Notes: a model not told the origin generated them from the sequence alone. A stretch of DNA of 36,791 nt from Streptomyces sp. 130 (GCF_007096885.1 NZ_VJNO01000055.1:1-36791); one strand, 5' to 3'; counted from the first letter of the stretch, positions 1 through 8,933 are shown. Numbers and translations are program-made.

Positions 1-9
1 ACCCCGCCC

Positions 10-63
10 GCTCCCCGCGCCCCGCCCGCGCCTCGTACCCCGGCCGCTCCCCGCGCCCCGCCC
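10..63. repeat. 36-bp imperfect tandem repeat upstream of glnE
   Basis: The 18-mer GCTCCCCGCGCCCCGCCC occurs at 10-27 and again at 46-63, exactly 36 bp apart, in a C-rich stretch that ends about 60 nt before the glnE start. The intervening sequence is only loosely conserved. It may be low-complexity drift in the glnE leader or the tail of a repeat that continues outside the window. No function is assigned. Confidence 0.6.
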
Positions 64-123
64 CCGTACCGCCTAAACTCCGAAGGCTGGGAGCTGATCG
101 GGCGGCGAGCGGGAGAGCGTGGG

Positions 124-3114
124 ATGACCATGGTGCCGGGGCGCAGGAGCAGTACGTTCACCCGACTGCTGCGGCACGGTTTCACCGACCCGTCCGCCGC
201 CGAGCGGCTGCTCGACCTGCCGGACCTCGCCTCCGTACGCTCCGACTCCGTGCTCCTCGACGCGCTCGGGGCCACCGCCGACCCCGACCTCGCGCTGCGC
301 GGCCTCGTCCGGCTGGTCGAGGCGGAGGAGGCGGGGGAGCGGCAGATCCTGCTGGACACCCTGGTCACCGCCAAGCCCCTGCGGGACCGGCTGCTCGGGG
401 TGCTCGGCGCGTCCGAGGCGCTCGGCGACCACCTGGTCCGGCACCCGCGCGACTGGCAGGTCCTCGTCACGTACGAGGCCGCCGACCTGCACCCCGGGGT
501 CGCCGAGTTCGAACAGGAGCTGGCCGGGGCGGACGATCCGGACGCCCTGCGCGTCGGCTACCGGCGGTGCCTGCTGTCCATCGCGGCCCGGGACGTCTGC
601 GGCACGACCGACGTCGCCGAGACCGCCGCCGAGCTGGCGGACCTCGCCACCGCGACCCTGCGCGCCGCCCTGCGTATCGCCTCGGCCGCCGCCCCCGACG
701 ACGCCGCGCAGTGCCGGCTCGCGGTCGTCGCGATGGGCAAGTGCGGCGGCCACGAGCTGAACTACGTGTCCGACGTGGACGTCATCTTCGTCGCCGAGCC
801 CACCGACGGCACCGAGGAGAGCAAGGCCATGCAGGCCGCGACCCGGCTCGCCTCGCACCTCATGCGGATCTGCTCCGACACCACCGTCGAGGGCACCATC
901 TGGCCCGTCGACGCCAACCTCCGCCCCGAGGGCCGCAACGGCCCCCTCGTGCGCACGCTCTCCTCGCACCTCGCGTACTACCAGCGCTGGGCCAAGACCT
1001 GGGAGTTCCAGGCGCTGCTGAAGGCCCGCCCGGTGGCCGGCGACCGGGCGCTCGGCGAGGAGTACGTCGAGGCCGTCTCACCGCTCGTCTGGCAGGCCGC
1101 GGACCGGGAGAACTTCGTCCCCGACGTCCAGAAGATGCGCCGCCGCGTGGTCGACACGATCCCCGCCGACCGCGTCGACCGGGAGCTGAAGCTCGGCCCC
1201 GGCGGGCTGCGGGACGTCGAGTTCGCCGTACAGCTCCTCCAGCTCGTGCACGGCCGCAGCGACCCCGCGCTGCGCAGCGGATCGACCCTGGAGGCGCTGG
1301 GGGCGCTCGCCGGGGGCGGCTACGTGGGGCGCGTCGACGCCGTGCAGCTGGACGACGCCTACCGCTTCCTGCGCGCCATGGAGCACCGCATCCAGCTCTA
1401 CCGGCTGCGCCGCACCCACCTCGTCCCCGACGAGGAGCCCGACCTGCGCCGTCTCGGCCGCTCCCTCGGGCTGCGCACCGACCCCATCGCGGAGCTGAAC
1501 CAGGCGTGGCGGCGGCACGCCTCCGTGGTGCGCCGGCTGCACGAGAAGCTGTTCTACCGGCCGCTGCTCGACGCCGTCGCCCAGCTCGCGCCCGGCGAGT
1601 CCCGGCTCAGCACCAAGGCCGCCACGGCACGGCTCGTCGCCCTCGGCTACGAGGACCCGGCCGCCGCCCTGCGCCACCTGGAGGCGCTGTCGTCCGGGGT
1701 CTCCCGCAAGGCCGCCATCCAGCGCACCCTGCTGCCGGTGCTCCTCGGCTGGTTCGCGGACTCCGCCGACCCGGACGCCGGACTCCTCGGCTTCCGCAAG
1801 GTGTCCGACGCGCTCGGCAAGACGCCGTGGTATCTGCGGCTCCTGCGCGACGAGGGGGCCGCCGCCGAGAACCTCGCCCGGGTCCTCTCGGCCGGCCGGC
1901 TCGCCCCGGACCTGCTGCTGCGCGCCCCCGAGGCCGTGTCCATCCTCGGCGACCCGCAGGGCCTCGCCCCGCGCAGCCGGGTCCACCTGGAGCAGGAGGT
2001 GCTGGCCGCCGTCGGCCGCGCGGACGACGCGGAGACGGCCGTCGCGGTGGTGCGCGGGGTGCGCAGGCGTGAGCTGTTCCGCACGACGGCCGCCGACCTC
2101 ATCGGCTCGTACGGTACGGAGGACAGCCCCGCCGAGTCCGATCCCGGCGCCCTCGTGGACCGGGTCGGCGGCGCGGTCACGGACCTGAACGCCGTCACCA
2201 TCGCCGGTGCGCTGAGGGCCGCCGTGCGCGCGGAGTGGGGGGACACCCTGCCGACCCGGTTCGCCGTGATCGGCATGGGGCGGTTCGGCGGGCACGAGCT
2301 GGGATACGGCTCCGACGCGGACGTCCTCTTCGTGCACGAGCCGCGGGAGGGCGTGGACGAGCAGGAGGCGGGGCGGGCGGCGAACCGGGTGGTCTCCGAG
2401 ATGCGGCGCCTCCTGCAGCTGCCCACCGCGGACCCGCCGCTCATCATCGACCCCGACCTGCGCCCGGAGGGCAAGAACGGCCCCCTCGTCCGCACCCTGA
2501 AGTCGTACGACGCGTACTACCGGCGCTGGTCGCTCGGCTGGGAGAGCCAGGCCCTGCTGCGGGCCGAGCCGATGGCCGGGGACCTGGACCTCGGCGCGGA
2601 GTTCGTGGAGCTGATCGACCCCCTGCGGTATCCGGCGGACGGGCTGGGCGACGACGCGGTCCGCGAGATCCGGCGGCTGAAGGCCCGGATGGAGTCGGAG
2701 CGGCTGCCGCGCGGCGCGGACCCGACGCTCCACACGAAACTGGGGCGCGGCGGGCTGAGCGACGTCGAGTGGACGGTCCAGCTGATGCAGATGCGCCACG
2801 GCCACGAGGTCCCCGGCCTGCGCACCACCCGCACCCGCGCCGCGCTGGCCGCGGCGCGCGCGGCGGACCTGATCTCCGAGGACGACGCCCAGACCCTGGA
2901 CGAGGCGTGGGTCCTGGCCACGCGGGTCCGCAACGCGGTGATGCTCGTACGGGGACGCCCGGGCGACACGTTCCCCTCGGTCCCGCGCGAGCTGTCCGCG
3001 GTGGGGCGGTACCTGGGGTACGAGGAGGGGCATGTGGGGGACATGCTGGACGACTACCGCCGGGTGACGCGCAGGGCGCGGGGCGTGGTGGAGGAGCGGT
3101 TCTACGGCGGGTGA
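124..3114 (+). CDS. glnE: Bifunctional glutamine synthetase adenylyltransferase/adenylyl-removing enzyme GlnE
   Basis: Adenylylates (inactivates) and de-adenylylates (activates) type I glutamine synthetase GlnA in the cytoplasm according to nitrogen status. The protein has 996 residues, normal for the family, and shows the expected internal duplication. The N-terminal nucleotidyltransferase core has GKCGGHEL followed by SDVD at residues 205-219. The C-terminal core has GRFGGHELGYGSDAD at 719-733. Each is followed by a second signature (LGPGGLRDVEF near 355, LGRGGLSDVEW near 872). By analogy with E. coli GlnE the N-terminal half removes AMP and the C-terminal half adds it. The chosen ATG follows a GGGAGAGCG purine-rich stretch; a second in-frame ATG two codons later is possible. 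It stands alone and converges on the PAP2 gene. The type II enzyme encoded at 31815-32858 is not a GlnE substrate. Confidence 0.95.
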   Translation: MTMVPGRRSSTFTRLLRHGFTDPSAAERLLDLPDLASVRSDSVLLDALGATADPDLALRGLVRLVEAEEAGERQILLDTLVTAKPLRDRLLGVLGASEALGDHLVRHPRDWQVLVTYEAADLHPGVAEFEQELAGADDPDALRVGYRRCLLSIAARDVCGTTDVAETAAELADLATATLRAALRIASAAAPDDAAQCRLAVVAMGKCGGHELNYVSDVDVIFVAEPTDGTEESKAMQAATRLASHLMRICSDTTVEGTIWPVDANLRPEGRNGPLVRTLSSHLAYYQRWAKTWEFQALLKARPVAGDRALGEEYVEAVSPLVWQAADRENFVPDVQKMRRRVVDTIPADRVDRELKLGPGGLRDVEFAVQLLQLVHGRSDPALRSGSTLEALGALAGGGYVGRVDAVQLDDAYRFLRAMEHRIQLYRLRRTHLVPDEEPDLRRLGRSLGLRTDPIAELNQAWRRHASVVRRLHEKLFYRPLLDAVAQLAPGESRLSTKAATARLVALGYEDPAAALRHLEALSSGVSRKAAIQRTLLPVLLGWFADSADPDAGLLGFRKVSDALGKTPWYLRLLRDEGAAAENLARVLSAGRLAPDLLLRAPEAVSILGDPQGLAPRSRVHLEQEVLAAVGRADDAETAVAVVRGVRRRELFRTTAADLIGSYGTEDSPAESDPGALVDRVGGAVTDLNAVTIAGALRAAVRAEWGDTLPTRFAVIGMGRFGGHELGYGSDADVLFVHEPREGVDEQEAGRAANRVVSEMRRLLQLPTADPPLIIDPDLRPEGKNGPLVRTLKSYDAYYRRWSLGWESQALLRAEPMAGDLDLGAEFVELIDPLRYPADGLGDDAVREIRRLKARMESERLPRGADPTLHTKLGRGGLSDVEWTVQLMQMRHGHEVPGLRTTRTRAALAAARAADLISEDDAQTLDEAWVLATRVRNAVMLVRGRPGDTFPSVPRELSAVGRYLGYEEGHVGDMLDDYRRVTRRARGVVEERFYGG

Positions 3115-3165
3115 GGAGCGCCATCCGGCGGCTTCGCGGAGCTCCGCCCCACACCCCGCTCCTCA
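3112..3165. terminator. Hairpin between convergent glnE and PAP2 genes
   Basis: TGAGGAGCG (3112-3120) pairs with CGCTCCTCA (3157-3165). Inside lies the perfect 12-bp palindrome GCGGAGCTCCGC (3136-3147). The outer arm includes the glnE stop codon. There is no U-tract, as is common in Streptomyces terminators. The position between converging genes suggests a bidirectional terminator. Confidence 0.5.
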
Positions 3166-3202
3166 GTCGCCGGAGGGGCTTGGTCTTGCTGCTGCCCCGG
3201 GG

Positions 3203-4123
3203 TCAGTGCCGGGTCGCCGCCGGCTCGCGGCGGGGCTGCGCCCCCAGCGCGCTCAGCCGTGGACGCCCCGCCTTCGGCGGGATACGTTTCGGCAGCCGGT
3301 GCGGCAGCGACCCGTACCACGCGTACGACACCGCGTAACCGAACGCCAGGCACGCCATGCCGCCCACCGCGTCCAGCCAGAAGTGGTTCGCCGTCGACAC
3401 GATCACCATCAGGGTGACCGCGGGGTACAGCAGCCCCAGGATGCGGGCCCACGGGGCCGAGGCCAGGGCGAAGACGGTGAGGCCGCACCAGAGGGACCAG
3501 CCGATGTGCATCGACGGCATCGCCGCGTACTGGTTGGACATGTTCTTGAAGTTGCCCGACGCCATCGAACCCCAGGTCTGGTGGACCAGGACCGTGTCGA
3601 TGAAATGGCCGCCGCTCATCAGGCGGGGCGGGGCCAACGGGTACAGGTAGTAGCCGAGGAGCGCCACGGCCGTGGTGGCGAACAGGGCCAGCCTGGCCGC
3701 CGCGTACCGGCCCGGATGCCGGCGGAACAACCATACGAGCACACTGATCGTGACGACGAAGTGCAGCGTCGCGTAGTAGTAGTTCATCGACACGATGAGC
3801 CATGTCACCGAGTTCACCGCGTGGTTGACCGACTGCTCGACCGCGATGCCGAGGAAACGTTCGACCGACCAGAGCCAGTCCGCGTTGGCGAGGGCGGCGG
3901 CCTTCTGCTCGGGGACCGCGTTGCGCACCAGTGAGTACACCCAGTAACTCACCGCGACGAGCAGGATTTCGAACCACAGGCGGGGCCGCCGGGGCGCCCG
4001 GGGCGAGCGCAGCCGGGACGCGATGTGATCGAGTGCTCCGCCGAGCCGGTGTGCGCGACCGGACTGCTTGGTGTTCGCCTCGGGAGCCGCCTCGTTCACG
4101 ATGGGTGACGGGGTGGCCTCCAT
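3203..4123 (-). CDS. PAP2-superfamily (AUR1-like) integral membrane phosphatase
   Basis: A 306-residue polytopic membrane protein with hydrophobic segments near 50-66, 105-133, 145-163, 208-222, 228-244 and 253-270. The phosphatase signatures typical of the PAP2_3/AUR1-like branch are visible: APPRLM at 164-169, AMPSMH at 201-206 (motif 2, H206) and TANHFWLD at 244-251 (motif 3, H247 and D251). Family members hydrolyse or transfer phosphate on lipid phosphates at the membrane; the substrate here is unknown. The ATG at 4123 is preferred because AGGAAGG precedes it by 4 nt. An upstream in-frame ATG at 4159 lacks a ribosome-binding site. It lies 139 nt downstream of malR on the same strand, but nothing links it functionally to sugar uptake. 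Confidence 0.85.
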   Translation of the reverse strand: MEATPSPIVNEAAPEANTKQSGRAHRLGGALDHIASRLRSPRAPRRPRLWFEILLVAVSYWVYSLVRNAVPEQKAAALANADWLWSVERFLGIAVEQSVNHAVNSVTWLIVSMNYYYATLHFVVTISVLVWLFRRHPGRYAAARLALFATTAVALLGYYLYPLAPPRLMSGGHFIDTVLVHQTWGSMASGNFKNMSNQYAAMPSMHIGWSLWCGLTVFALASAPWARILGLLYPAVTLMVIVSTANHFWLDAVGGMACLAFGYAVSYAWYGSLPHRLPKRIPPKAGRPRLSALGAQPRREPAATRH

Positions 4124-4220
4124 ACGGCCTTCCTGTCGTTTCACGCGCAATTCACCCATAGGGACAGAGTCTGCCAGATTTGCCTTCTCTGCCCGATGAT
4201 CCTCCGGCGGAGCGCGAGTT

Positions 4221-4252
4221 GCACGTCCGGCCGCACGGCCCGGGGGGCGTGC
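4221..4252 (-). terminator. Weak hairpin after malR
   Basis: GCACG (4221-4225) and CGTGC (4248-4252) flank an inner CCGGCC/GGCCCGG pairing just downstream of the malR stop codon. It is G/C-only with no U-tract, so the terminator call is tentative. Confidence 0.3.
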
Positions 4253-4262
4253 GACGAGCCGG

Positions 4263-5327
4263 TCAGACCTCCGCGTGCGACCCTGGAAGAGCGACGGGGC
4301 CCGCCGCGTCCTGGCCGGGGCCCGCCGCGGTGGAGCCGCGTACGACGAGTTCCGGCATGAAGACGAACTCGCTGTGCGGGGCGGGCGTGCCGCCGATCTC
4401 CTCCAGCAGCGTGCGCACCGCGGCCTGGCCCATCGCCGTCACCGGCTGGCGGATCGTGGTCAGCGGCGGATCGGTGAACGCTATGAGCGGCGAGTCGTCG
4501 TACCCCACCACCGACAGGTCGCGCGGGACCTCGCGGGAGAGCCGGCGGGCGGCCCTGATCGCGCCGAGCGCCATCATGTCGCTCGCGCACACCACCGCCG
4601 TGCAGCCCCGCTCCATCAGCGCGGAGGCGGCGGCCTGGCCGCCCTCCAGCGTGTAGAGGGAGTGCTGGATCAGCTCCTCGACCGCGTCCGCCGTCAGGTT
4701 CAACTGCTCGTGCATCGTGGCGTGGAAGCCCTCGATCTTGCGGAGCACCGGAACGAAGCGCTTCGGGCCGACCGCGAGCCCGATCCGGGTGTGCCCCAGC
4801 GACACCAGATGCGTCACCGCCAGCCGCATGGCGGCCCGGTCGTCCGGCGAGATGAAAGGTGCCTGCACCTTGGGCGAGAAGCCGTTGACCAGGACGAAGG
4901 GGACGCCCTGGGCGCGCAGTTGCTCGTAACGCCCCATGTCGGCCGAGGTGTCGGCGTGCAGTCCGGAGACGAAGATGATCCCGGAGACGCCCCGGTCGAC
5001 CAGCATCTCGGTCAGCTCGTCCTCGGTGGAGCCGCCCGGGGTCTGGGTCGCGAGGACCGGGGTGTAGCCCTGCCGGGTCAGTGCCTGCCCGATGACCTGG
5101 GCGAGCGCCGGGAAGATCGGGTTCTCCAGCTCGGGCGTGATCAGGCCGACGAGCCCCGCGCTGCGCCTGCGCAGCCGTACGGGCCGTTCGTAGCCGAGTA
5201 CGTCGAGCGCGGCGAGGACGGATTCGCGGGTGGCAGCGGCTACCCCGGGCTTGCCGTTCAGTACACGGCTGACCGTCGCTTCGCTGACCCCCGCCTGAGT
5301 TGCGATATCGGCAAGCCGTGCGGTCAT
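4263..5327 (-). CDS. malR: LacI-family maltose/maltodextrin regulon repressor MalR
   Basis: A 354-residue LacI/GalR protein. The N-terminal helix-turn-helix (RLADIATQAGVSEATVSRVL, about residues 4-23) is followed by the hinge region and a periplasmic-binding-protein-like effector domain ending in FMPELVVRGST. Sequence and divergent position beside malEFG match the known Streptomyces MalR, which represses malE and amylase genes until maltose or maltodextrins appear. The ATG at 5327 places the HTH at the extreme N-terminus, as usual for LacI proteins. It has no Shine-Dalgarno sequence, but a -10-like TACAGT ends 8 nt before it, so the mRNA is probably leaderless. An open frame continues upstream to 5447 but codes for a non-family extension. 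A close paralogue lies at 10670-11728. Confidence 0.92.
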   Translation of the reverse strand: MTARLADIATQAGVSEATVSRVLNGKPGVAAATRESVLAALDVLGYERPVRLRRRSAGLVGLITPELENPIFPALAQVIGQALTRQGYTPVLATQTPGGSTEDELTEMLVDRGVSGIIFVSGLHADTSADMGRYEQLRAQGVPFVLVNGFSPKVQAPFISPDDRAAMRLAVTHLVSLGHTRIGLAVGPKRFVPVLRKIEGFHATMHEQLNLTADAVEELIQHSLYTLEGGQAAASALMERGCTAVVCASDMMALGAIRAARRLSREVPRDLSVVGYDDSPLIAFTDPPLTTIRQPVTAMGQAAVRTLLEEIGGTPAPHSEFVFMPELVVRGSTAAGPGQDAAGPVALPGSHAEV

Positions 5328-5335
5328 GGCAATGG

Positions 5336-5364
5336 ACTGTACCGGGAGCGGGTCGGATTGCCCA
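5336..5364 (-). promoter_or_regulatory. Putative leaderless promoter of malR
   Basis: On the minus strand TGGGCA (5364-5359), a 17-nt spacer and TACAGT (5341-5336) form a plausible sigma-70-type promoter. Transcription would begin about at the malR ATG (5327), which fits the absence of a ribosome-binding site. This is inferred from sequence spacing only. Confidence 0.45.
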
Positions 5365-5440
5365 CCATGCACAGGATTCGGACGGGACGGGCCGCCCCGG
5401 GGCGCCGTCAGCGGCGCCCCGCCGCATCCGGCGGCAACGT

Positions 5441-5614
5441 CTTGCAAGTCCTTGCGGGCCCGGCTTGCCGGCTGCGGTCAGATCGTCGCACTGCGGAATC
5501 GGGGCTGGTGGGCCCCGTGTGGCAGGGATCGGGGAGTTTCGTCAAGTGGCTTGACGGCAACCTTGAGGACACGCCAATGTAACGATCGCCGGAGCTTGCA
5601 GAAATCTTCCGCAA
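5441..5614 (+). promoter_or_regulatory. malE promoter/operator region with CTTGC-type MalR sites
   Basis: The malR-malE gap (5328-5698, 371 bp, no gene seen) carries several related motifs. Tandem CTTGCAAG (5441-5448) and CTTGCGGG (5451-5458) lie 10 bp apart, with CTTGCCGG at 5464-5471. A perfect inverted repeat GTCAAG-TGG-CTTGAC occupies 5541-5555. CTTGCAG at 5595-5601 is followed by TTCCGCAA, giving TTGC-N11-GCAA (5596-5614). A possible promoter is TTGACG (5551-5556)-N18-CAATGT (5575-5580), which the inverted repeat would overlap. CTTGCAG-type repeats are the reported Streptomyces MalR targets; which copies are used is inferred. Confidence 0.6.
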
Positions 5615-5698
5615 ACTCTTTCGGTCGTCTTTCATCCTTGTTACGTTCACGTCGACCCGGCGCCGCGACGGAGCGGTACGGCAGTTGAAGGAGTTCAG

Positions 5699-6976
5699 AT
5701 GCGACGTGGCATAACGGCCACTGCCCTGGTCGCGGCCCTGGCGCTCGCGGCGACCGCCTGCGGCAGCGATGACGACGATTCCGGCAGCACCTCCAAGAGC
5801 TCGGGCGAGCTCTCCGGCACCGTGACGTGGTGGGACACGTCCGGCGCGGGTACGGAGGACAAGGTCTTCAAGAAGATCGCCGAGGGCTTCGAGAAGAAGC
5901 ACCCGAAGGTCGACGTCAAGTACGTCAACGTGCCCTTCGGTGAGGCGCAGAACAAGTTCAAGAACGCGGCGCAGGCCGGCTCCGGCGCCCCCGACGTGAT
6001 CCGCTCCGAGGTCGCGTGGACCCCGGAGTTCGCCGACCTCGGCTATCTCGCGCCGCTGGACGGCACGTCCGCGCTGAAGGACCAGGACGACTTCCTGAAG
6101 CAGGCCGTGGCCTCCACGAAGTACAACGGCAAGACCTACGCCGTTCCGCAGGTCATCGACTCCATGGGCGTCTTCTACAACAAGAAGATGTTCGAGAAGG
6201 CCGGCGTGAAGCCGCCGAACACCATCTCGGAGCTGAAGTCGGTCGCCGAGAAGATCAAGTCGAAGACCGGCAAGACCGGTCTCTACCTGCGCGGCGACGA
6301 CTCGTACTACTTCCTCTCCTTCCTGTACGGCGAGGGCGGTGACCTGGTCGACGCCGCCGAGAAGACGGTGACCATCGACAAGCCCGAGGGCGTCAAGGCG
6401 TTCGAGGTGGTCAAGGACCTGGTCGACTCCGGGGCGGCGAAGACCGACGCCACGGACGGCTGGGAGAACATGATGCAGTCGTTCAAGAACGGCGACGTCG
6501 CGATGATGATCAACGGCCCCTGGGCGGTGGCCGACACGCTGACCGGCGACCAGTTCACCGACAAGGAGAACCTGGGCGTCGCCCCGGTCCCGGCCGGCTC
6601 CGCCGCGCAGGGCGCTCCGCAGGGCGGTCACAACCTGGCCGTCTACGCGGGCTCCAAGAACCTGGAGGCCTCCTACGCCTTCGTCGACTACATGACCTCG
6701 GTCGAGACCCAGGCGCAGACCGCCGGTGAGCTGAACCTGCTGCCCACCCGCACCTCCGCGTACGCCAAGCCGGAGGCCGTGGGCAGCGAGATCGTCCAGT
6801 TCTTCAAGCCGGTCGTCGAGACCGCCGTCGAGCGGCCCTGGATTCCGGAGACCGGCAGCCTCTTCGCGCCGCTGAACACCGAGTACACCAAGGTGCTCAC
6901 CGGTCAGACCACGCCGGAGAAGGCCGCCAAGGCCACCGGTGACTCCTACCGCAAGCTCCTCAAGGGCTGGAAGTAA
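5699..6976 (+). CDS. malE: Maltose/maltodextrin-binding lipoprotein MalE
   Basis: Extracellular substrate-binding component (425 residues) of the maltodextrin ABC importer. The N-terminus has a short basic segment, a hydrophobic core and a lipobox-like ATAC sequence with Cys21 as the predicted lipidated residue, so the mature protein is tethered outside the membrane. A charged Ser/Asp-rich linker follows, then the family-1 solute-binding fold (TVTWWDTSGAG near 41; APDVIRSEV near 98; GKTYAVPQVIDSMGVFYNKKMF near 142; MINGPWAVADT near 270, written here as start points only). GAAGGAG lies 5 nt before the ATG. It is the first gene of malEFG-aglA-lacI and is preceded by CTTGC-type operator motifs. 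Confidence 0.95.
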   Translation: MRRGITATALVAALALAATACGSDDDDSGSTSKSSGELSGTVTWWDTSGAGTEDKVFKKIAEGFEKKHPKVDVKYVNVPFGEAQNKFKNAAQAGSGAPDVIRSEVAWTPEFADLGYLAPLDGTSALKDQDDFLKQAVASTKYNGKTYAVPQVIDSMGVFYNKKMFEKAGVKPPNTISELKSVAEKIKSKTGKTGLYLRGDDSYYFLSFLYGEGGDLVDAAEKTVTIDKPEGVKAFEVVKDLVDSGAAKTDATDGWENMMQSFKNGDVAMMINGPWAVADTLTGDQFTDKENLGVAPVPAGSAAQGAPQGGHNLAVYAGSKNLEASYAFVDYMTSVETQAQTAGELNLLPTRTSAYAKPEAVGSEIVQFFKPVVETAVERPWIPETGSLFAPLNTEYTKVLTGQTTPEKAAKATGDSYRKLLKGWK

Positions 6977-6996
6977 CCAGGAAGGCAGGCCGACTG

Positions 6997-8013
6997 ATGG
7001 CTGTCCACACCAGCCAGTCGGTGGCGAAGGCCGCGGGCGACGACGTCGCCCGCGGCCGGAGCCGCGGTACTGGCACCCCTCCGCGGCCGGGCGCGCTCCG
7101 GCGGGCCCTCTCCGTTCACTGGTACGCCTGGGCCATGGTCGCCCCGGTGGTGATCGTGATCGGCGTGATCATCGGATACCCGCTGGTCCGCGGTATCTGG
7201 CTGTCGCTGACCGACGCCAACGAGCGCAACGTCGCCCGCTCCATCGGCGTCAACGACATGCCGGCCACCTACAAGTTCGTGGGACTGGACAACTACGCGG
7301 ACGCCCTCACCGGCGGTCAGTTCCTCGACACCCTGGTCTGGACCCTGGTGTGGACGGTCTCCTGCGTGGGCATCACCTTCGTGCTCGGCATGGCCCTGGC
7401 CAACATCCTGAACCGCAGGATCGCCGGCCGTTCCTTCTACCGCATGGCCCTGATCCTGCCCTGGGCCATCCCCGGCTTCGTCTCGGTCTTCGCCTGGCGC
7501 TTCCTCTACAACGAGGAGCGCGGCCTGCTCAACAGGGTCCTCGGCGGCGTCGGCATCGACGGCGTCCCGTGGCTCAACGACCCCACCTGGGCGAAGTTCT
7601 CCGTCATCGCCGTCAACGTCTGGCTCGGCGTGCCCTTCATCATGGTCGCCCTGCTCGGCGGCCTGCAGGCCATCCCGTCCGAGCAGTACGAGGCCGCGGA
7701 GATGGACGGCGCGACGGCCTGGCAGCGCTTCCGCCACGTCACGCTGCCGGGGCTGCGCCCGGTCTCCACCACGGTGGTCCTGCTCTCCACCATCTGGACC
7801 TTCAACATGTTCCCGGTGATCTTCCTGCTCACCCGGGGCGGCCCCGGTGAGTCCACGCAGATCCTCGTCACCCAGGCGTACAAGTTCTCCTTCGAGATCA
7901 GCCCGCGCGACTTCGCCCAGTCGTCGACCTGGGGCGTACTGATCCTCGTACTCCTGATGCTCTTCGCCGTGGTCTACCGGCGAGTGCTCCGCACCCAGGG
8001 AGACAACTGGTGA
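6997..8013 (+). CDS. malF: Maltodextrin ABC transporter permease MalF
   Basis: Integral membrane permease (338 residues) with about six membrane spans. It carries the EAA loop that docks the ATPase (EAAEMDGATAWQRF beginning at residue 232, then LPGLRP). It starts 20 nt after malE with an AGGAAGG ribosome-binding site, and its stop codon overlaps the malG GTG (GTGA overlap), indicating translational coupling. It forms the transmembrane channel with MalG and receives maltodextrins from MalE. Its N-terminus is longer and more Arg/Pro/Gly-rich than minimal MalF proteins, which is common in Streptomyces. Confidence 0.94.
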   Translation: MAVHTSQSVAKAAGDDVARGRSRGTGTPPRPGALRRALSVHWYAWAMVAPVVIVIGVIIGYPLVRGIWLSLTDANERNVARSIGVNDMPATYKFVGLDNYADALTGGQFLDTLVWTLVWTVSCVGITFVLGMALANILNRRIAGRSFYRMALILPWAIPGFVSVFAWRFLYNEERGLLNRVLGGVGIDGVPWLNDPTWAKFSVIAVNVWLGVPFIMVALLGGLQAIPSEQYEAAEMDGATAWQRFRHVTLPGLRPVSTTVVLLSTIWTFNMFPVIFLLTRGGPGESTQILVTQAYKFSFEISPRDFAQSSTWGVLILVLLMLFAVVYRRVLRTQGDNW

Positions 8014-8894
8014 CCACCGCCGCGCACACCCCCGCCACCGCCCGGCCCGCCGGCCGTCCGCCCCGCAAGCGCGGAGAGCGTTCACCGGTCGCGTCCGTGG
8101 CCCTGCACCTCACGCTGATCGTCGCCTCGGTGATCGCCGTCTTCCCGGTCCTCTGGGTCCTGCTGACCTCGCTGAAGCCCGCGAAGTACGCCACCACCAC
8201 GGACTTCTTCCGCGACACGACGATCGAGAACTACACGAACCTGATCAAGGACACCGAGTTCCTGACCTGGTTCGGCAACTCCGTGGTCATCGCGGGGCTC
8301 AGCACCGTCCTCGGTGTCTTCGTCTCCGCCACCACGGGCTACGCCGTCAGCCGCTTCCGGTTCCCCGGCAAGCGCGGTCTGATGTGGACCCTGCTGGTGA
8401 CCCAGATGTTCCCGGTCGCCGTCCTCATCGTGCCGATCTACAACATCATGTCCACGATGGGCCTGATCAACCAGCCCGCCGGTCTGGTGATCACCTACCT
8501 GACGATCTCGGTGCCGTTCTGCGCCTGGATGATGAAGGGCTTCTTCGACACCATCCCGCGCGAGATCGACGAGTCGGGGATGGTCGACGGCCTCACCCCG
8601 TTCGGCACCTTCTGGCGGCTCATCCTCCCGCTGGCCAAGCCCGGCCTCGCGGTCACCGCGTTCTACTCCTTCATCACCGCCTGGGGCGAGGTGGCCTACG
8701 CCTCCGCGTTCATGGTCGGCGACGAGAACCTGACCCTCGCGGGCGGCCTCCAGAAGTTCGTCAACCAGTACGGCGCCCAGTGGGGCCCGATGACCGCAGC
8801 GTCCGTACTGATCGCGATACCCGCGGCCCTGGTGTTCCTGTTCGCGCAGAAGCACCTGGTCACCGGCATGTCCGCCGGAGCCGTCAAGGGCTGA
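8010..8894 (+). CDS. malG: Maltodextrin ABC transporter permease MalG
   Basis: Second permease subunit (294 residues, about six membrane spans) of the maltodextrin importer. The cytoplasmic EAA-type loop (EIDESGMVDGLTPFGTF, about residues 185-201, then LPLAKPG) is the ATPase contact site. It starts with GTG at 8010, which overlaps the malF stop codon by 4 nt; AGGGAGA lies about 6 nt upstream. No ATP-hydrolysing subunit is encoded nearby. In Streptomyces this role is known to be filled by the shared ATPase MsiK encoded elsewhere, which is inferred here too. Confidence 0.94.
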   Translation: MTTAAHTPATARPAGRPPRKRGERSPVASVALHLTLIVASVIAVFPVLWVLLTSLKPAKYATTTDFFRDTTIENYTNLIKDTEFLTWFGNSVVIAGLSTVLGVFVSATTGYAVSRFRFPGKRGLMWTLLVTQMFPVAVLIVPIYNIMSTMGLINQPAGLVITYLTISVPFCAWMMKGFFDTIPREIDESGMVDGLTPFGTFWRLILPLAKPGLAVTAFYSFITAWGEVAYASAFMVGDENLTLAGGLQKFVNQYGAQWGPMTAASVLIAIPAALVFLFAQKHLVTGMSAGAVKG

Positions 8895-8933
8895 GTACGC
8901 CCGACCGACCGACCGCACGCACGCACCAGTCAC

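Noticed and set aside
8910..8929. Short ACCG and CACG runs after malG
   Set aside because: Three-copy tetranucleotide runs are expected by chance in this base composition.
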